A program made the translations under genes and the position numbers. Source: Thalassobaculum fulvum (GTDB taxonomy: Bacteria > Pseudomonadota > Alphaproteobacteria > Thalassobaculales > Thalassobaculaceae). From it: a stretch of DNA of 64,000 nt. Of the stretch, positions 42,031 to 50,911 are shown piece after piece (positions within the stretch are counted from its first letter, which is position 1; each line of letters begins with the position of its first letter). The DNA lies in NCBI RefSeq assembly GCF_014652915.1, contig NZ_BMZS01000005.1:124001-188000 (forward strand), written 5' to 3'. Under the pieces are notes generated by a model. The model saw only the letters and a list, made by a program, of their open reading frames with translations. It was not told the origin of the DNA and did no database searches.

Positions 42031-42050
42031 GCGACGGCGCTCGCTCGCCT

Positions 42051-42806
42051 CTATCGGTCGTAGGCGCAGCGAAAACCGACATAGACGGCGTAGAAGCCGG
42101 CCGGCTTCCACTGCGGGGCGTCGGCGGTGGTCTGTGCCGGGCCGTACCACCAGGAGCCGCCGGCCGTCAGGGCATCGGCGCCCCGCCGATCGGCCAGCCA
42201 CTCCCAGACGTTGGCTCCCATGTCGAACAGCCCGTTGACGCCGCGGCGGGTCGCCGCCGCCGGGGCGTGGCGCGGCCACGGGTCGGCTCCGCGGGCGTTC
42301 ATGCCTTCCGGTTCGTCGCCGACCGGGTAGCGATAGGTCCGGCCGGTCTCGAAGCCGTCGGTCGGGCTCTGCCGGGTCTCGGTGAAGGCCGCCAGCCGCC
42401 ACTCCTCCCGGTCCGGCAGCCGGCCGCCGCGCCAGCGGCAGTAGTCGCGGGCTTCCCCCCAGGACACGTGAACCGCCGGCTCGGCATCCGTCTCCGGGGC
42501 GTGCCCGTATGGCCGGTAGACCGACCAGCCGGGCCGTCGCTCCCAGCCGGCAGCGTACTCGAAACCGCCGCCATCGCGTTCGGCGGCGGTCCGCAGGCCG
42601 GTCGCGGCGGCGAATGCCCGAAAGTCTGCGATCGTGACTTCCGTCGCGTCGATCGCGAAACCCTGGATGGTCACCGGTTCGGCGGCGCGCGCCGGCGCGG
42701 CACCGATGGCGGCACCAACGGCGAGTCCGGCGGCCAACAACAGGCTTCGAGCCGGGCTCCGGCTGCTTGCCGACCGCAGGATCGCGGCTCGCGGTAACGG
42801 GATCAT
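42051..42806 (-). CDS. Secreted SUMF1/FGE-sulfatase-like domain protein
   Basis: A 251-residue protein with a Sec signal peptide (about residues 1-42, ending APARA). A single formylglycine-generating-enzyme-like fold follows (ATEVTIADFRAFAAATG, EPAVHVSWGEARDYCRWRGG, GLFDMGANVWEWLADRR, GGSWWY, and VGFRCAYDR at the end). The paired cysteines that bind copper in true formylglycine-generating enzymes are not seen at the expected GGS/W region. It is therefore more likely a C-type-lectin-like binding or structural protein in the periplasm. Confidence 0.85.
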   Translation of the reverse strand: MIPLPRAAILRSASSRSPARSLLLAAGLAVGAAIGAAPARAAEPVTIQGFAIDATEVTIADFRAFAAATGLRTAAERDGGGFEYAAGWERRPGWSVYRPYGHAPETDAEPAVHVSWGEARDYCRWRGGRLPDREEWRLAAFTETRQSPTDGFETGRTYRYPVGDEPEGMNARGADPWPRHAPAAATRRGVNGLFDMGANVWEWLADRRGADALTAGGSWWYGPAQTTADAPQWKPAGFYAVYVGFRCAYDR

Positions 42807-42950
42807 CGCCCGGCCCCCCTCCCGGTTCCGAATGGGTCACTGGAGAACATGGTGCAGTGCGCCTACCTTCTCCACTATCGGCCCGCACGAGACCGGATGG
42901 TCGTGCTCTCCGGCGCCGATGTCGGTTCAAGCGACTGTTGGGAGCGGACC

Positions 42951-43508
42951 ATGACGACGGGCGAAACGACCAGCTACACCGGCGTGCAGAAGCTGCTGCA
43001 CTGGCTGATGGCGATCCTGGTCGTCGTGATGGTCGGCGTCGGCCTGACGCTGCCGCGGATCGGGCCGGGGCCGGTGACCAACGCCCTGTACGAGATCCAC
43101 AAGTCGATCGGCATGCTGGTGCTGGCGCTGGTGCTGGTGCGGCTGGCGATCCGGTGGCGGCTGGGAGCCCCCGAACCGGTTCCGGGGATGCCGGCCTGGC
43201 AGCGCTGGGCGGCCGGCACGTCGCACGTGCTGCTGTACGCGCTGATGATCCTGGTGCCGATCGCCGGCTGGGCCGCGACCGCGGCCTGCTGCCGGCCGGT
43301 CAACTTCCTGTGGACGGTTCCCGCGACCCTGCCGGTGCCGGCCGACAACGCGCTCGCCAAGCAGGTGTTCCAGCTGCACTTCGCGATGGCGTTCGTGCTG
43401 GTCGGGCTGGTGGCAGTCCATGTCGCGGCCGCCCTCCACCACCACTTCGCCCGCCGCGACGACACCCTGCGGCGGATGCTGCCGGGGTCTAGATCATCGA
43501 CTCGATGA
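42951..43508 (+). CDS. Cytochrome b561-type membrane protein
   Basis: A 185-residue four-helix membrane protein. Haem-ligand histidines are visible in VQKLLHWLMAIL, YEIHKSIGML, QLHFAMAFVLV and VHVAAALHHHF. It matches prokaryotic cytochrome b561, an inner-membrane electron carrier between ubiquinol and acceptors. The start is the ATG after GGGAGCGG; an in-frame ATG 102 nt upstream gives a Cys-rich extension unlike the family. Its last 20 nt overlap the convergent FliL-like gene. Confidence 0.9.
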   Translation: MTTGETTSYTGVQKLLHWLMAILVVVMVGVGLTLPRIGPGPVTNALYEIHKSIGMLVLALVLVRLAIRWRLGAPEPVPGMPAWQRWAAGTSHVLLYALMILVPIAGWAATAACCRPVNFLWTVPATLPVPADNALAKQVFQLHFAMAFVLVGLVAVHVAAALHHHFARRDDTLRRMLPGSRSSTR

Positions 43509-43980
43509 ACACTTCGTCGATCATGTCCGGGTAGCGCTGCAGGAGCTGCTCCCGGGTGTCGTCCTTGAAGGCGCGTATCTGGTCGGTGGTCGGCCGGCCC
43601 TGCTCGAACAGCCGCACCGCCAGCGGGTAGACGATGCCGTTCACCGCCATCTTCTGGGCCTCGAGCTGAACCCGGGCCTGCTCGGTGGTCATCTGCACGG
43701 CGACCCGCAGCCGGGCCTCCAGCGGCTGGCCGCGCACGAACAGCGAGATCGAGTACGGCCCGAGCGCCAGCACCTTCGGCCCGATCATGCGCCGGTATTC
43801 GATGTCCCGGTTGAATTCCTTGTCCTTCTTCTTCTGCTGTTTCTCGGCCTGCTTGCGCTCGGTCGTCGAGCTCGCCTCGGAGGCGCGGCCGGCCGACCAC
43901 GGCGTGAGCACGAACGCCGCGCCGACCATCAGGGCCGACGCCAGAACGGCGGCACGGGCCGGTTTCGATCGCCTGGACAT
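43489..43980 (-). CDS. FliL-like membrane-anchored protein
   Basis: A 163-residue protein. After a signal or anchor helix (about residues 10-30) and a Lys-rich stretch (TERKQAEKQQKKKDKE) comes a periplasmic domain resembling FliL and related stator-associated proteins (PKVLALGPYSISLFVRGQPL, RLRVAVQMTTEQARVQLE, and a FIESMI end). No flagellar genes are nearby, so it may serve another energised machine. It precedes sppA convergently by 16 nt on the same strand side. Confidence 0.65.
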   Translation of the reverse strand: MSRRSKPARAAVLASALMVGAAFVLTPWSAGRASEASSTTERKQAEKQQKKKDKEFNRDIEYRRMIGPKVLALGPYSISLFVRGQPLEARLRVAVQMTTEQARVQLEAQKMAVNGIVYPLAVRLFEQGRPTTDQIRAFKDDTREQLLQRYPDMIDEVFIESMI

Positions 43981-43996
43981 CGCTGGTCTCTCCCGA

Positions 43997-45751
43997 TCAT
44001 CGCACCGGTCCGAGGGCGGGGGCCTCGGCCCGGGCGAATCCGTCTGCGCGGCCCGGCACGAGCCGCATCAGCGTCTCAAGATATATAGCGACGTCCTGCA
44101 TTTTCGTTAAGGTCTGGCGGATCTCGCCGGCGCGCAGCAGGTCGATCAGGTCGCCGATGGAGCCGAGGCCGCGCGGGAAGCGGACCCGCTCGATCGCCGC
44201 ATCGGGGGCCAGGCCGACGGCCTGACGGGTCAGCTGCATGGCCTCGGCGTAGCCGCCCAGGCCGTCGACCAGGCCGACCCGCTGGGCGTCCTCGCCGGTC
44301 CACACCCGGCCGCGCGCCACCGCGTCGACCTCGCTGGCGGACAGCCCGCGCGCCTCGCCGACCTTCTCGGCGAAGTCGGCGTAGATGGCGTCCATGATGC
44401 GCCGCAGGTGCTGGCGCTGGCTGTCCGAGAACGGCCGGGCGACGCTGAACATCCCGGCGTTCTCGCCGATCTCGATGCGGTCGATCGTGACGTCCAGCTT
44501 GTCCAACAGCCCGGCGCCGCTGACCTTGCCGCCGACCGCGCCGATCGAGCCCGTGAGGGTGCCGGGATGGGCCAGGATGTGGTTGGCGGGCAGGGCCGCG
44601 AAATAGCCGCCCGAGGCGGCGACGTCGGCGAAGCTGACGATCACCGGCAGGCCGGCGGCGCGCAGCCGCTCGATGTCGTGGCGGATGGTGTCGGCGGCGA
44701 CGTAGCTGCCGCCCGGGCTGGAGATCCGCAGGATCACGCCGCGCACCTCGTGGTCGTCGAGGACCTCGTCGATCACCGACGCCATCTGCGCGGCGCCGAC
44801 GGTCAGGGGATTGCCGAAGCCGTCGCCGTTGCCGCGCTCGATCTCGCCGTCCAGGTGGATCAGCGCCACCCGCGCGCCTTCGGCGTTCGGGCGCCCGGCG
44901 CTTGCGAGATAGCGGGCGGCGCCGACCCCGGTGTCGGCGGTCAGCCCCAGCGACGCCTCGGCGTCGGAGCGATAGCCGAGCGCGTCGATCAGGCCGTTGC
45001 TGCGGGCGTCGTTGGCTAGCAGCGGCCCGCGGTCGATCAGCGCGGCGACCGCCGTGCCGCCGAGCCGGCGGGTGCTGGCGACGCCGCTGACCACCTGCCC
45101 GTACAGCGAGCCGGCGACCCGCGAGAGGTTGTCGCGCACCGCCGGCGGCATCGTGCTGTCGGTCAGCGGCGCCATCGCGCCCTTGAACTCGAAGCGCTGC
45201 TCGAACTCCGGCAGCAGCCCGATCTCGTCGAGCAGGCCGCGGGCCATCGGCATCTCCATGGACACCCCGGTCAGGCCGAGCAGCCCGGACGGCTGCATCC
45301 AGATCCGGTCGAAGGCGCTGGCCAGGTAGTACGGGCCGACGCTGCCGCCCTCGTAGCTGTCGGCGAACGCCACCGCGGTCTTTCCGGCGGCCCGGAACCG
45401 GAACACCGCGGCGCGCAGTTCCTGGGTCTGGGCGAGGCCGATCGACGCGCCGGACAGGTCGAACAGCGCCCCCGTCACCCGCGGGTCGGCGGCGGCACGG
45501 TCGAGCGTATCGACCAGGTCCACCAACCCGAGCCCGGCTTCCTCCGGGAACAGCCCGGCCAGCGGGTCGAAGGGAGAGGCCTCGTCGAGCGAGCCGTGCA
45601 GGTCGATCGCCAGCACGACCCGGTCGGGCAGCGGTTCCGGCTCCTCGAAGGTATCGATCCACCACCACAGCCCGCCGCCGGCGGCCAGCAGCACGATCAG
45701 GAACACGACGCCGAATGTGGCGAGGAAACCGACCAGGAAGCGGCGAATCAT
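43997..45751 (-). CDS. sppA: Signal peptide peptidase SppA, long form
   Basis: A 584-residue serine protease with an N-terminal membrane helix (about residues 5-30) and two homologous S49 domains. The catalytic lysine is K190 (RFEFKGAMAPL) and the nucleophile S380 (SFADVAASGGYFAA), matching the K209/S409 arrangement of E. coli SppA. It degrades cleaved signal peptides in the inner membrane. The ATG chosen (MIRRFLVGF) gives a normal membrane anchor; the longer frame upstream would place 52 low-complexity residues ahead of it. Confidence 0.94.
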   Translation of the reverse strand: MIRRFLVGFLATFGVVFLIVLLAAGGGLWWWIDTFEEPEPLPDRVVLAIDLHGSLDEASPFDPLAGLFPEEAGLGLVDLVDTLDRAAADPRVTGALFDLSGASIGLAQTQELRAAVFRFRAAGKTAVAFADSYEGGSVGPYYLASAFDRIWMQPSGLLGLTGVSMEMPMARGLLDEIGLLPEFEQRFEFKGAMAPLTDSTMPPAVRDNLSRVAGSLYGQVVSGVASTRRLGGTAVAALIDRGPLLANDARSNGLIDALGYRSDAEASLGLTADTGVGAARYLASAGRPNAEGARVALIHLDGEIERGNGDGFGNPLTVGAAQMASVIDEVLDDHEVRGVILRISSPGGSYVAADTIRHDIERLRAAGLPVIVSFADVAASGGYFAALPANHILAHPGTLTGSIGAVGGKVSGAGLLDKLDVTIDRIEIGENAGMFSVARPFSDSQRQHLRRIMDAIYADFAEKVGEARGLSASEVDAVARGRVWTGEDAQRVGLVDGLGGYAEAMQLTRQAVGLAPDAAIERVRFPRGLGSIGDLIDLLRAGEIRQTLTKMQDVAIYLETLMRLVPGRADGFARAEAPALGPVR

Positions 45752-45919
45752 CGGGGACCCGTTCGTTGGCTGGAGACGCGGCGACTCTACCGGCGACCGC
45801 CGAGGCTGTCGAACCCCGGGGCGCGTCGGCGGCCCCGACCCCCGGTCGGGCCAACCGGCATGACGGTTATAGCGGCCGGACCGCGGTCCCCGGGGCCGTG
45901 GCCGCAAGGGGACGGCGCG

Positions 45920-47020
45920 TCAGCCGCCGCTGCCGAGCGGCCCGCACTGCGCCTCGTGGCGCATCAGGTGGTCGAGCAGCACGCAGGCCATCATCGCCTC
46001 GCCGACCGGCACCGCGCGGATGCCGACGCAGGGATCGTGACGGCCCTTGGTCAGCACGTCGACCTCGGCGCCGAAGCGGTCGATCGAGCGCCGCGGCGTC
46101 AGGATCGAACTGGTCGGCTTGACCGCGAACCGCACCACCACGTCCTGGCCGGTGGAAATGCCGCCAAGGATGCCGCCGGCGTGGTTCGACAGGAACACCG
46201 GCCGGTCGCCATCCATGCGCATCTCGTCGGCGGCCTCGTGGCCGGGGATCCCGGCGGCCGCGAAGCCGTCGCCGATCTCGACGCCCTTGACCGCGTTGAT
46301 GCTCATCATCGCGGCGGCGAGGTCGGTGTCGAGCTTGCCGTACACCGGCTCGCCGAGGCCGGCGGGAATGCCGCTGGCGACCACCTCGATCACCGCGCCG
46401 GCCGAGGAGCCGGACTTGCGGACTTCGTCCAGGTAGCCGTCCCAGGTGGCGGCGGCCTGGGCATCCGGCGAGAAGAAGGCGTTGCGGTCGACCTCGTCCC
46501 AGTCCCAGCGCGACCGGTCGATGCGGTGCGGGCCGACCTGCACCAGGGCGCCGCGCACCCCGAAGGCGTTGCCGAGCCGACGCGCCAGGACCTTCTTGGC
46601 GACCGCGCCGGCCGCCACCCGCATCGCGGTCTCGCGCGCCGACGAGCGGCCGCCGCCGCGGTAGTCGCGGATGCCGTACTTGGCGTCGTAGGTGTAGTCG
46701 GCATGGCCGGGCCGGTAGCGGTCCTTGATCTCGCCGTAGTCCTTGGAGCGCTGGTCCTGGTTCTCGATCACCAGCGCGATCGGCGTGCCGGTGGTCTCGC
46801 CCTCGAACACGCCGGACAGGATCTTCACCTGGTCCGGCTCGCGGCGCTGGGTGGTGTGGCGCGACTGCCCCGGTCGACGGCGGTCCAGGTCGTGCTGGAT
46901 GTCGGCCTCGCCGAGCGGGATGCGCGGCGGCGCCCCGTCGATCACGCAGCCGATCGCCGGGCCGTGGCTTTCGCCCCAGGTGGTGACCCGGAACGCCTGG
47001 CCGAATCCGTTGCTCGCCAT
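45920..47020 (-). CDS. aroC: Chorismate synthase
   Basis: A 366-residue enzyme with all three family signatures: [34 protein letters not shown], and [10 protein letters not shown] near the end. It makes chorismate from 5-enolpyruvylshikimate 3-phosphate using reduced FMN, the last shared step of aromatic amino-acid synthesis. It lies 19 nt after fabI on the same strand, a pairing also common in other alphaproteobacteria. Confidence 0.98.
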   Translation of the reverse strand: MASNGFGQAFRVTTWGESHGPAIGCVIDGAPPRIPLGEADIQHDLDRRRPGQSRHTTQRREPDQVKILSGVFEGETTGTPIALVIENQDQRSKDYGEIKDRYRPGHADYTYDAKYGIRDYRGGGRSSARETAMRVAAGAVAKKVLARRLGNAFGVRGALVQVGPHRIDRSRWDWDEVDRNAFFSPDAQAAATWDGYLDEVRKSGSSAGAVIEVVASGIPAGLGEPVYGKLDTDLAAAMMSINAVKGVEIGDGFAAAGIPGHEAADEMRMDGDRPVFLSNHAGGILGGISTGQDVVVRFAVKPTSSILTPRRSIDRFGAEVDVLTKGRHDPCVGIRAVPVGEAMMACVLLDHLMRHEAQCGPLGSGG

Positions 47021-47039
47021 GGCGGCGTCTCCCGAGGGG

Positions 47040-47852
47040 TCAGACGACCGAGATGTCGGGGGCGTCGACCGCCTTCATGCCGACGATGTTGTAGCCGCAG
47101 TCGACGTGGTGGACCTCGCCGGTGACGCCGGTCGACAGGTCGGACACCAGGTACAGCCCGGCGCCGCCGACATCCTCCAGGGTGACGTTGCGGCGCAGCG
47201 GCGAGTTGTACTGGTTCCACTTCAGGATGTAGCGGAAGTCGCCGATCCCGGAGGCCGCCAGCGTCTTCATCGGGCCGGCCGACAGGCCGTTCACCCGCAC
47301 CCCCTGGCCGCCCAGGTCGACCGCGAGGTAGCGCACGCTGGCCTCCAGCGCCGCCTTGGCCACGCCCATGACGTTGTAGTGCGGCATCACCCGCTCGGCG
47401 CCGTAGTAGGTCAGGGTCAGCAGGCTGCCGCCGTTCGGCATCAGGTCGGCGGCGCGCTTGGCGACGGCGGTGAACGAGTAGCAGGAGATGTCGAGGGTGC
47501 GCAGGAAGTTGTCGCGCGAGGTGGCGACGTACTTGCCCTTCAGCTCCTCCTTGTCGGAGTAGGCGATGGCGTGCACCACGAAGTCCAGCCCGCCCCAGGC
47601 ATCGCCGAGCTTCTGGAACACCCGGTCGATGCTGCCATCTTCGGTCACGTCGCACGGCTCGACCAGCGACGAGCCGACCTGCTCGGCCAGCGGGCGGACC
47701 CGCTTCTCCAGCGCCTCGCCCTGGTAGGTGAAGGCCAGCTGCGCGCCCTGGTCGGCGGCGGCCTTGGCGATTCCCCAGGCGATGGACCGGTCGTTGGCCA
47801 CCCCCATGATAAGACCCCGTTTGCCCACCATGATGCGGGGATCGTCGGCCAT
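47040..47852 (-). CDS. fabI: Enoyl-ACP reductase (NADH)
   Basis: A 270-residue short-chain dehydrogenase-like enzyme with the FabI pattern. NAD-binding [14 protein letters not shown] replaces the usual GxGxxG, Y149 lies in [16 protein letters not shown], and the catalytic pair is Y159 and K166. It catalyses the last step of each fatty-acid elongation cycle and is the triclosan/isoniazid target type. It leads the fabI-aroC pair. Confidence 0.97.
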   Translation of the reverse strand: MADDPRIMVGKRGLIMGVANDRSIAWGIAKAAADQGAQLAFTYQGEALEKRVRPLAEQVGSSLVEPCDVTEDGSIDRVFQKLGDAWGGLDFVVHAIAYSDKEELKGKYVATSRDNFLRTLDISCYSFTAVAKRAADLMPNGGSLLTLTYYGAERVMPHYNVMGVAKAALEASVRYLAVDLGGQGVRVNGLSAGPMKTLAASGIGDFRYILKWNQYNSPLRRNVTLEDVGGAGLYLVSDLSTGVTGEVHHVDCGYNIVGMKAVDAPDISVV

Positions 47853-48204
47853 CCTGTCCTCTGCGCGCCCAATTGTTCAATAAGTGCCGCATCCTACACG
47901 AACGCCGGGGCCGGGCAAGCCGACCGGGACGAACCGCGGGCGTGGCGGGACGGGAACCAGCGGTCCGGACGAGGTCGGTCCGTCCACCCTGCCGTTCGAT
48001 GTCCCGGGGGGGCCGGAAAAGCGCGGTTGTGGACCGGCCGATTCGACATGTGGTTTGCTGGCGCCGGGCGTGACGGCCCGAGGGGACGGCAGACCGACCG
48101 GGGGAGGCCCGGGCGGCGGGGCCTGTCGTCGCATTCGGGCCGGGGCGTCGAACGGCTGGCTGCGAACGGCTGGCCGCACAGGCGTGGTGGGGAGACGGGG
48201 TGGA
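47853..48204. other. Divergent intergenic region upstream of fabI and the sulfotransferase-like gene
   Basis: This 352-nt, very GC-rich gap must hold the fabI promoter on the left. A + strand frame stays open across it, but its composition is G-rich and repetitive (for example GGGGGAGGCCCGGGCGG) and it has no ribosome-binding site, so I regard it as non-coding. The first 30 nt (AATTGTTCAATAAGTGC) are the only AT-rich part and are the likely fabI promoter. I see nothing else in it. Confidence 0.6.
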
Positions 48205-49542
48205 ATGAGCGAGGTTGACGATGACGGGCGCCGGCCGATCGAGGACGACCACCTCGCCCGACGCCTCCGTCGGGCGCGCTCGTTCACACGGGCCGGACGG
48301 TGGCCGGAAGCCGCGGCGGTGTACATGTCGCTGGTCGGCCGGCCGGACACGCCGGCGGACGTGAAGGCCAATGCCGGCGTGGCCCTGTTCAAGGCCGGGC
48401 GCTACCGGGATTCGCTGGTGCCGCTCAGCGAAGCGGTGCTGGCCTATCCCGACGACCACAAGCTGGTGAACCGGCTGGCCCTGGCGGTCCAGCACGTGCA
48501 TTCGCAGCGCGACGATGCTGCCGGCGACCGGCTGTCGGGCCGCCGGCTGTGCGAGGCGATCTGTTCCGACCGCTTCCCGTCGCTCTATCGGGCGGCGATC
48601 GATCAGTTGATGCAGGGCGAGGGCTCGCGTGCCGACCGGCCGTTCGACGACGTCGACGCCGAGAAGCTGGTCGCGCTCGACTTCCTGCTCGCGAACCTGT
48701 CGTTTCCGCTGCCGCAGGCGGAGTACGAGACGATCGACGACATTCTTGTCCGGGTCCTCAACGACGTGCCGGGCGACATCGTTCTGATCTACTCGATAAG
48801 CAACTCAGGCTCGGACCAGGTCAACGAGACCCTGGCCGACCGAAAGAACAGGTTCAATCGAAGCGACGTTATTCTGGCTCATCACAGGTTCTATTCCAGC
48901 AACGTGCGACGGGAGGCGGGAAAGATTCACCGCTCGTGCGCCATCAAGCACATCCTCGGAATGTCCGGCCGGCTGAGCCGGCGGATAAAGGTCGTGACGA
49001 TGATCCGAGAGCCGATCGCGCGGCTCTTTTCCTCCTACATGTACAGCGAAATGAGGGTCGGGGAGTACGCGCAACTCGGAGCCGAAGAGGTGAGGGCGCT
49101 GGATGATGCCACCTGGGACAGGATTGCCGCGGGCTTTTACCGGGTCGTCCGCAGTGGGGCGGGGGAGGACTTCTTCGCCAACCAGATCGCGAAAGCGTCC
49201 GGATACTCGATCCTGGCCGGCGGCGTCGACCTGCAGCCGGGCTACGCCATCGTCTCGCAAGGGCAGTGCGACTTCCTGATCCTGCGAACCGAGAAGATGG
49301 AGGCCTGCTTTCCCGAGGCGTCCGCCCGGTTGCTGGGCGAAGCGGTCGACCTGCTGCCGATGACCGACGAGAGGGTTCGACGCACCCGCACGCGCGACAT
49401 GCCGATATACCAGGAAGCGCGGGCCCGGCTGCGGCTTCCGCCGGAGCTGTTCGAGGCCGTGTACCGGAACGAGTGGACGCGCGCCGCCTTCACCCCCGCG
49501 GAGATCGAGCAGGCCCGGGCGGCCTGGTGCGCCCCGGCGTGA
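48205..49542 (+). CDS. TPR-containing sulfotransferase-like/NKWYS-type protein
   Basis: A 445-residue protein. Residues 25-130 are helical with TPR-like repeats (RAGRWPEAAAVYMSLVG, ALFKAGRYRDSLVPLSEAVL). Residues 190-430 look like a sulfotransferase fold. A P-loop-like ISNSGSDQVNETL stands for the phosphosulfate-binding motif, and VVTMIREPIARLFSSYMYSE for the 3'-phosphate-binding motif. This arrangement is seen in putative capsular polysaccharide (NKWYS) proteins. I infer a transferase using a 3'-phosphonucleotide donor. It is convergent with the related 434-residue gene and lies beside the phosphoramidate operon. The start follows GGGGTGGA. Confidence 0.75.
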   Translation: MSEVDDDGRRPIEDDHLARRLRRARSFTRAGRWPEAAAVYMSLVGRPDTPADVKANAGVALFKAGRYRDSLVPLSEAVLAYPDDHKLVNRLALAVQHVHSQRDDAAGDRLSGRRLCEAICSDRFPSLYRAAIDQLMQGEGSRADRPFDDVDAEKLVALDFLLANLSFPLPQAEYETIDDILVRVLNDVPGDIVLIYSISNSGSDQVNETLADRKNRFNRSDVILAHHRFYSSNVRREAGKIHRSCAIKHILGMSGRLSRRIKVVTMIREPIARLFSSYMYSEMRVGEYAQLGAEEVRALDDATWDRIAAGFYRVVRSGAGEDFFANQIAKASGYSILAGGVDLQPGYAIVSQGQCDFLILRTEKMEACFPEASARLLGEAVDLLPMTDERVRRTRTRDMPIYQEARARLRLPPELFEAVYRNEWTRAAFTPAEIEQARAAWCAPA

Positions 49543-49582
49543 GGGCGGCGGCCGCGAATGCCGGGACGCCGGTCCCCGGCCG

Positions 49583-50887
49583 CTAAGCGGTCAGCCCCCA
49601 GCGTCGACGCATGGCGTCGAGCTGGTCCCGCAGGAAGTAGCGCTCCATGAACCCGGTGTTCAGCGAGCGCTCGACCAGGCCGCGCGGCACCGCGATCCTG
49701 CCGGCGATGTCGCGCAGGTGCCGGCTAACGGCGGGCGGGCTGGTGACCCGGAAGTCGGCGACCGGCCGGCGGTCCGCCGTCTCGATGCCGAGAACGCGGT
49801 CGAGCATCGGTGCGAACACGGTCTCGAGGTCGGCCAGCCGGGTCAGCACGAATGTCAGGTTGCGGTGGAAGCCGACGAAGTAGCCGCGCCGGCGATGCTG
49901 GATCTGGAAGGCGTCGAGCGGGAAGCCGAACGGGCGCTCGTAGTTGGCCTCGAAGTACGCCTCGAGGTCGTTGACGGGAGCCCGGTCGACGGCGGCCTGG
50001 GCCATTTCCCGTATCGTCTCGATCGCTTGCGCGGTGATCAGGGCGGGGGGCGGATAGACCTCCTCGCCGAGGCGGCGGAAGTACCGTCGCCACTCCTTCC
50101 GCACGGTGCTGTAGACCAGCGCCTGCACCGGGTCGTGGAGGTTGCCGGCCACCACGAAGCGCATGTCGGTGAACCGGCTCAGATGGGCGAAGGCGAGCCA
50201 GCCCTGATTGAGGACGGCCTGTTCGACGGGCCGCAGGCGCTGCTTCTGCAGCTGGTGGGCGTCGACCAGGAATCGCGCCCGGCCGGCCTCGCCGAGATGC
50301 TGCAGATAGTCCCTGAGCTGCCAGGTGCCGGACCCGCTCGGACAGACGACGAGCCAGTGCGGGACGCGCCGTCGCGGCTCGACCAGGCGGTCGACCCGGG
50401 CCGCCAGCTCCTCGGCGTCGTCGATCGCGACGTAGTCGCCGACGGCGATCTCCGGTCCGCCGCCGCTCTCGGCCAGCCAGCCTAGGTAGTTGATCGACAG
50501 CATGTGCTGGACACGCCGGTCGTCCGGGTTCCGGCGATGGGCCTCGCGCAGAACGACGGCGTCGCGCAGCAGGTCGGGCTCGCCCGCGCGGGCGGCCTCG
50601 CGGGCCGTCTGCAGTAGCCGCTTGAAGTCGTGGTCGCGCAGCTCCCCGACGGCTTCGGTATCGCCGTCGGCCTCGCGCCACCGCTCGCGCAGTCGCTCGA
50701 TCCGGCGGGCCCGCTTCTCGGAGCGGGTGCCGTCGGCGCGTTGCATCGCCAGATAGGCGCTCAACGCGTGCGGCCATTCGCCGATCTGCTCGAAGTAGGC
50801 GGCCCGCTGGTCCTGCCGGTCGATCCCGGGTGCCGCGTGCTCCAGGTAGGGGTGCCTCAGGGGCGGGTCGGTCGAAGCGGCGGGCAT
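49583..50887 (-). CDS. TPR-containing sulfotransferase-like protein, last gene of the phosphoramidate operon
   Basis: A 434-residue protein built like the convergent 445-residue one: helical repeats at about residues 25-150 (AYFEQIGEWPHALSAYLAMQ), then a sulfotransferase-like domain. The nucleotide-binding motif is VVCPSGSGTWQLRDYL, which resembles the PKSGTTWL loop. The second motif, FVVAGNLHDPVQALVYS, fits the R/N-DP...S 3'-phosphate loop. It starts 24 nt after the methyltransferase gene on the same strand and is predicted to be the final operon gene. I infer that it transfers the activated group onto a glycan; this is not shown by sequence alone. Confidence 0.7.
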   Translation of the reverse strand: MPAASTDPPLRHPYLEHAAPGIDRQDQRAAYFEQIGEWPHALSAYLAMQRADGTRSEKRARRIERLRERWREADGDTEAVGELRDHDFKRLLQTAREAARAGEPDLLRDAVVLREAHRRNPDDRRVQHMLSINYLGWLAESGGGPEIAVGDYVAIDDAEELAARVDRLVEPRRRVPHWLVVCPSGSGTWQLRDYLQHLGEAGRARFLVDAHQLQKQRLRPVEQAVLNQGWLAFAHLSRFTDMRFVVAGNLHDPVQALVYSTVRKEWRRYFRRLGEEVYPPPALITAQAIETIREMAQAAVDRAPVNDLEAYFEANYERPFGFPLDAFQIQHRRRGYFVGFHRNLTFVLTRLADLETVFAPMLDRVLGIETADRRPVADFRVTSPPAVSRHLRDIAGRIAVPRGLVERSLNTGFMERYFLRDQLDAMRRRWGLTA

Positions 50888-50911
50888 CGGCGGCCGGCGG
50901 GGCGGTCGGGA

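Noticed and set aside
45752-45907. A 52-residue N-terminal extension of SppA
   Set aside because: It is Pro/Arg-rich and would precede the membrane anchor; the ATG at 45751 gives the normal SppA start.
47884-48204. A 107-residue N-terminal extension of the sulfotransferase-like protein
   Set aside because: The extension is Gly/Pro/Arg low complexity with no ribosome-binding site; the ATG at 48205 has GGGGTGGA upstream and begins the structured part.
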